Source of the DNA: Gracilaria domingensis
Taxonomy: Eukaryota; Rhodophyta; Florideophyceae; Gracilariales; Gracilariaceae
Assembly (NCBI GenBank): GCA_022539475.1
Contig: VCMS01000412.1
Coordinates: 18,696-81,673 of the forward strand
Reading direction: 5' to 3'
DNA length: 62,978 bases
Shown here: in pieces, positions 60,570 through 62,978 of the stretch
Layout: every line of letters begins with the position of its first letter
Numbering within the stretch: position 1 is the first letter of the stretch
Translations under genes and position numbers: made by a program
Notes under the pieces: generated by a model
Seen by the model: the letters and a program-made list of their open reading frames with translations, nothing else
Databases searched by the model: none
Told to the model about the DNA's origin: nothing

Positions 60570-62978
60570 CTCACATTCGAGGCGCTCGCAGCCTCATTAT
60601 TGGCAATCGTCATCAAACTACTACTCGACCACGTCGGTTTCTACCGGCGGTCCGCTTCCACACCAATCTCCACGACCAATCTTGTCTCGGTACATGTCAA
60701 CGCCCACCTCCTTAATCGAGACAACAGTTCATCTCCGCGTCCTCCTCCTCGTCCACCATGAAAACGTGGGTCGGAATCCCGCACCCGATGAACAGATCCA
60801 GGTAGTGCGTAGCCTCTGGTGCCATGTACATGTGGTATCTAACCCAGCAAATCCATAGACTCGGGACTATCCACCTTGTCTTACACTTGCTACAGCATGT
60901 GTCACATCACCACGGCCACAGAATACCGAGTACGGCGGGATGATTATCTTCTTCGCTGGATACACTCCGACATCACTCGCAACTGTTGGCTGTTCATCCC
61001 ACCAGTTGATGGCTTCCAGGCTCACCAGAGAGGAAAGCTTCTTTCCAGAGGCCATACAAAGTATCCGGGGTTACCAGTATTCAATTGTTTCCTTCGTAAC
61101 GCAGACCACTGAGTCGTGTGCAGCGTCTGGCGCTTGCACTTTCTCGTCGTACCCAGAAATCGAGAACCATGTTTTTCGGATGTACATCTTACTACTATCA
61201 CCTTTCATCAAATTGTACCCATAGTCCACAATAGCCGAACAAGCTACCATGGTCGACGAACAACTCAGTAAAAGCAGAGCAGCGACCTTAACAACCACAC
61301 CTGAGCTCCTCAATTAACCTCGCCGGCTTTTCCAACTTACCCCAACGTGTCGACATCACTCTCCCTCAAATGGTTCATCGCTACCCGTCTGCCATCCTTC
61401 CATATCCGTGATTATTTGATGACAAACGACTTCTGTCCTCCCTTCTCTATATCCGGCATCGCTCCATACTTCATTCTCGAAGTCCACCAACACTCCCCGA
61501 CACATCTCCGAACTCCTCTCGAACTTCTTCCAACTCCTCCCATTTAGGGGACACCATTATCCGTAGCAAAAGCCATCTGAAGTGCGACTGGCAATATCTA
61601 TTGCCTTAGCCTCAGCTTGCATTCGGGTGAAGAACATTTGCCCAAATTCTTCATGCTCCTCGCAGCAACCCACACACCTCTTCATTACATCGCATACCTG
61701 CGGTCGCGACGAGGATACTGGCATACCAAATTTCTCCGCCCGGTAGGCGATGTTCAGCCTACAGCGTGCCAAAAGACGAGATGGGTACATCTCTGAGATT
61801 CGAAGACACTTAGACAGCTCGACCTATGTCCTTCGGCAAAGGAAATGACTGCTGAGCACAGCGGTCCTTGTGCTCAGATTACGTTCTTCCCTGCCATGTC
61901 GCCGTGCGTTTCTCAGCCGCATACCAGCCACCGCACGATGGTGGTCGGTGGGCCATCATATGCGGTCATCTTCGAACAAGTCCGTGTCCTCAGATTCCGG
62001 AAGAGCTGTAGGTGTAACTGTCATCAAATGACCCCACCCGGGACGCGGCTGCTGCGCTGATCGTCTGGCGCAGCATCTTCTCGACGGTGACAACCCGTGG
62101 AACTGTCAACAGAAAGAAGCTCTTCGTCATCCCGAAATGCTAGAACTGCCTTGCTTCCTGCATTCCTCCCTCTCCCAATGCCACGAACTGAAACCTTTCA
62201 TCGACTCTTCCTCTCAGCACATGTTTCATTTAGTTAGAGACATCAGGCATCCAGGTTGTCATGCTGTTCAGAAGATATGCTCATCTGTTGTGTGAAAGCT
62301 TTTTCCGTTTCTCCTCAGCGGAGCCCGCTTTCTTCTTCAGAGCTACCAGGAACTTCTTATGGCGCTTCGATTTCGGCGTGCTCAATTTCCCTATAACTCA
62401 CCTGCGCCCGTTCTCGTGGCACTTTCTTCGACGGCTCCTCTTCTTCAACTGCCAGATTGTTGCAGCAGCAGCAGCTGGATTCCTCCTATTCGCACGGAAC
62501 TGCTTCACTGGTGACGGGGGCGGAATTACCTTGAGCATCGTCCGCAATCGATTCTGAACGGAAGGTCGTGGCAGTTCTAATTGAGTTGCTCCTGCTCCGA
62601 ACACGCGCAATCGTGTTGAGTTCACAACTTGTCCCAAAGGAAACTGATACCACAGCTGCGTTGTGGTCTGCGGTCTTCAACGTCTCTTCATTGAGTGGAG
62701 CGAAAGACTGACTTCCGTTTCAAGGAACACTCCATGGACGTCTTCCTCGTTCAGTTCATCCTCACTGCTTCGAGCCGGCGCGGAACAGAGACACTGCTCT
62801 ATCATAAAAGAAACTCGAATTACTCCTCAAAGCTTTTCCATTGCTTTGTCTTCATCGATTGCCCTTCAATAGAACATCTGAGACAATCAAAGAAATAAGG
62901 AAAAAATCCTCGGCATCCAAAACATAACGGAGTATAGGACAGATGTCTGAGACCTTATGTCACTCACATTCTCACATA
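60570..62978 (-). pseudogene. 2OG-Fe(II) oxygenase-like gene, right-arm copy
   Basis: Counterpart of 3-1843 plus upstream sequence not present in the left part of the window. It is broken by many indels. The junction that is frameshifted in the left arm reads through here (DYGYNLMKGDSSKMY). Additional N-terminal basic sequence (KKRSRRRK) lies near 62420. The HxD region has become AAHDS in frame 61313-61071. Confidence 0.65.

Larger units (their letters stand above)
54214..62978. repeat. Right arm of the large inverted repeat
   Basis: This is the reverse complement of 1-7314 up to about 62457, then unique sequence that should equal the left arm beyond the window edge. It has more frameshifts than the left arm, often in homopolymers, and also clear substitutions. 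It contains 868 bp that the left arm lacks. Confidence 0.9.

Overview
The window is nuclear DNA of a eukaryote. It has long, apparently intronless host genes with ATG starts in contexts like ACC-ATG, a Ty3/gypsy retrotransposon with a chromodomain, a very large secreted/membrane IPT-REJ protein, and no bacterial operon layout. A unicellular alga or another protist with a gene-sparse, transposon-rich genome fits best. A red alga is plausible, but the sequence alone does not prove it.

Layout. (1) 1-7314 is the left arm of a large inverted repeat. It carries a 2-oxoglutarate/Fe(II) oxygenase-like gene split by a frameshift, a convergent pair of HAD-type phosphatase paralogs (one lacking its nucleophile), a C-terminal fragment of ribulose-phosphate 3-epimerase, three tandem hairpin repeats and a coiled-coil gene. 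(2) 7344-9428 is a decayed gypsy gag, cut off where the arm begins. (3) About 9.4-20.2 kb is gene-poor. It holds a probable DNA transposon with terminal inverted repeats (14481-17284) and a near-perfect 44-bp palindrome. (4) 20205-25661 encodes a giant IPT/REJ type I membrane protein. Its 3' end runs into a 2-kb, extremely GC-rich island that also holds a small nuclear-type gene on the minus strand. (5) 26.5-29.9 kb has no supported gene. (6) 29948-37805 is a minus-oriented Ty3/gypsy chromovirus (LTR, PPT, chromodomain, integrase, RNase H, RT). A 617-codon ORF on the opposite strand lies between the chromodomain and the LTR. (7) 37806-37890 is an assembly gap. (8) 38623-about 48880 is a second copy of the same element, in the same orientation, reaching back through protease and gag. 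Its first 8 kb is full of single-base indels that look like unpolished consensus. (9) 48.9-53.0 kb holds zinc-finger-type coding fragments, a 366-bp-period direct repeat and a dense cluster of short-loop hairpins. (10) 53001-54213 is a third, truncated LTR copy. (11) 54214-62978 is the right arm, reverse-complementary to 1-7314. It is rich in frameshifts but keeps a ketopantoate-reductase-like gene that the left arm lacks.

The host genes do not form an obvious pathway. The common thread is structural: a palindrome-like pair of arms whose inner ends both abut retroelement pieces, and a repeated chromovirus at the contig join. The most novel biology is the antisense accessory ORF of the chromovirus. 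Its start codon and an upstream TATA-like element recur in a diverged copy. The inverted repeat and the direct repeat across the gap must be tested as possible assembly artefacts.
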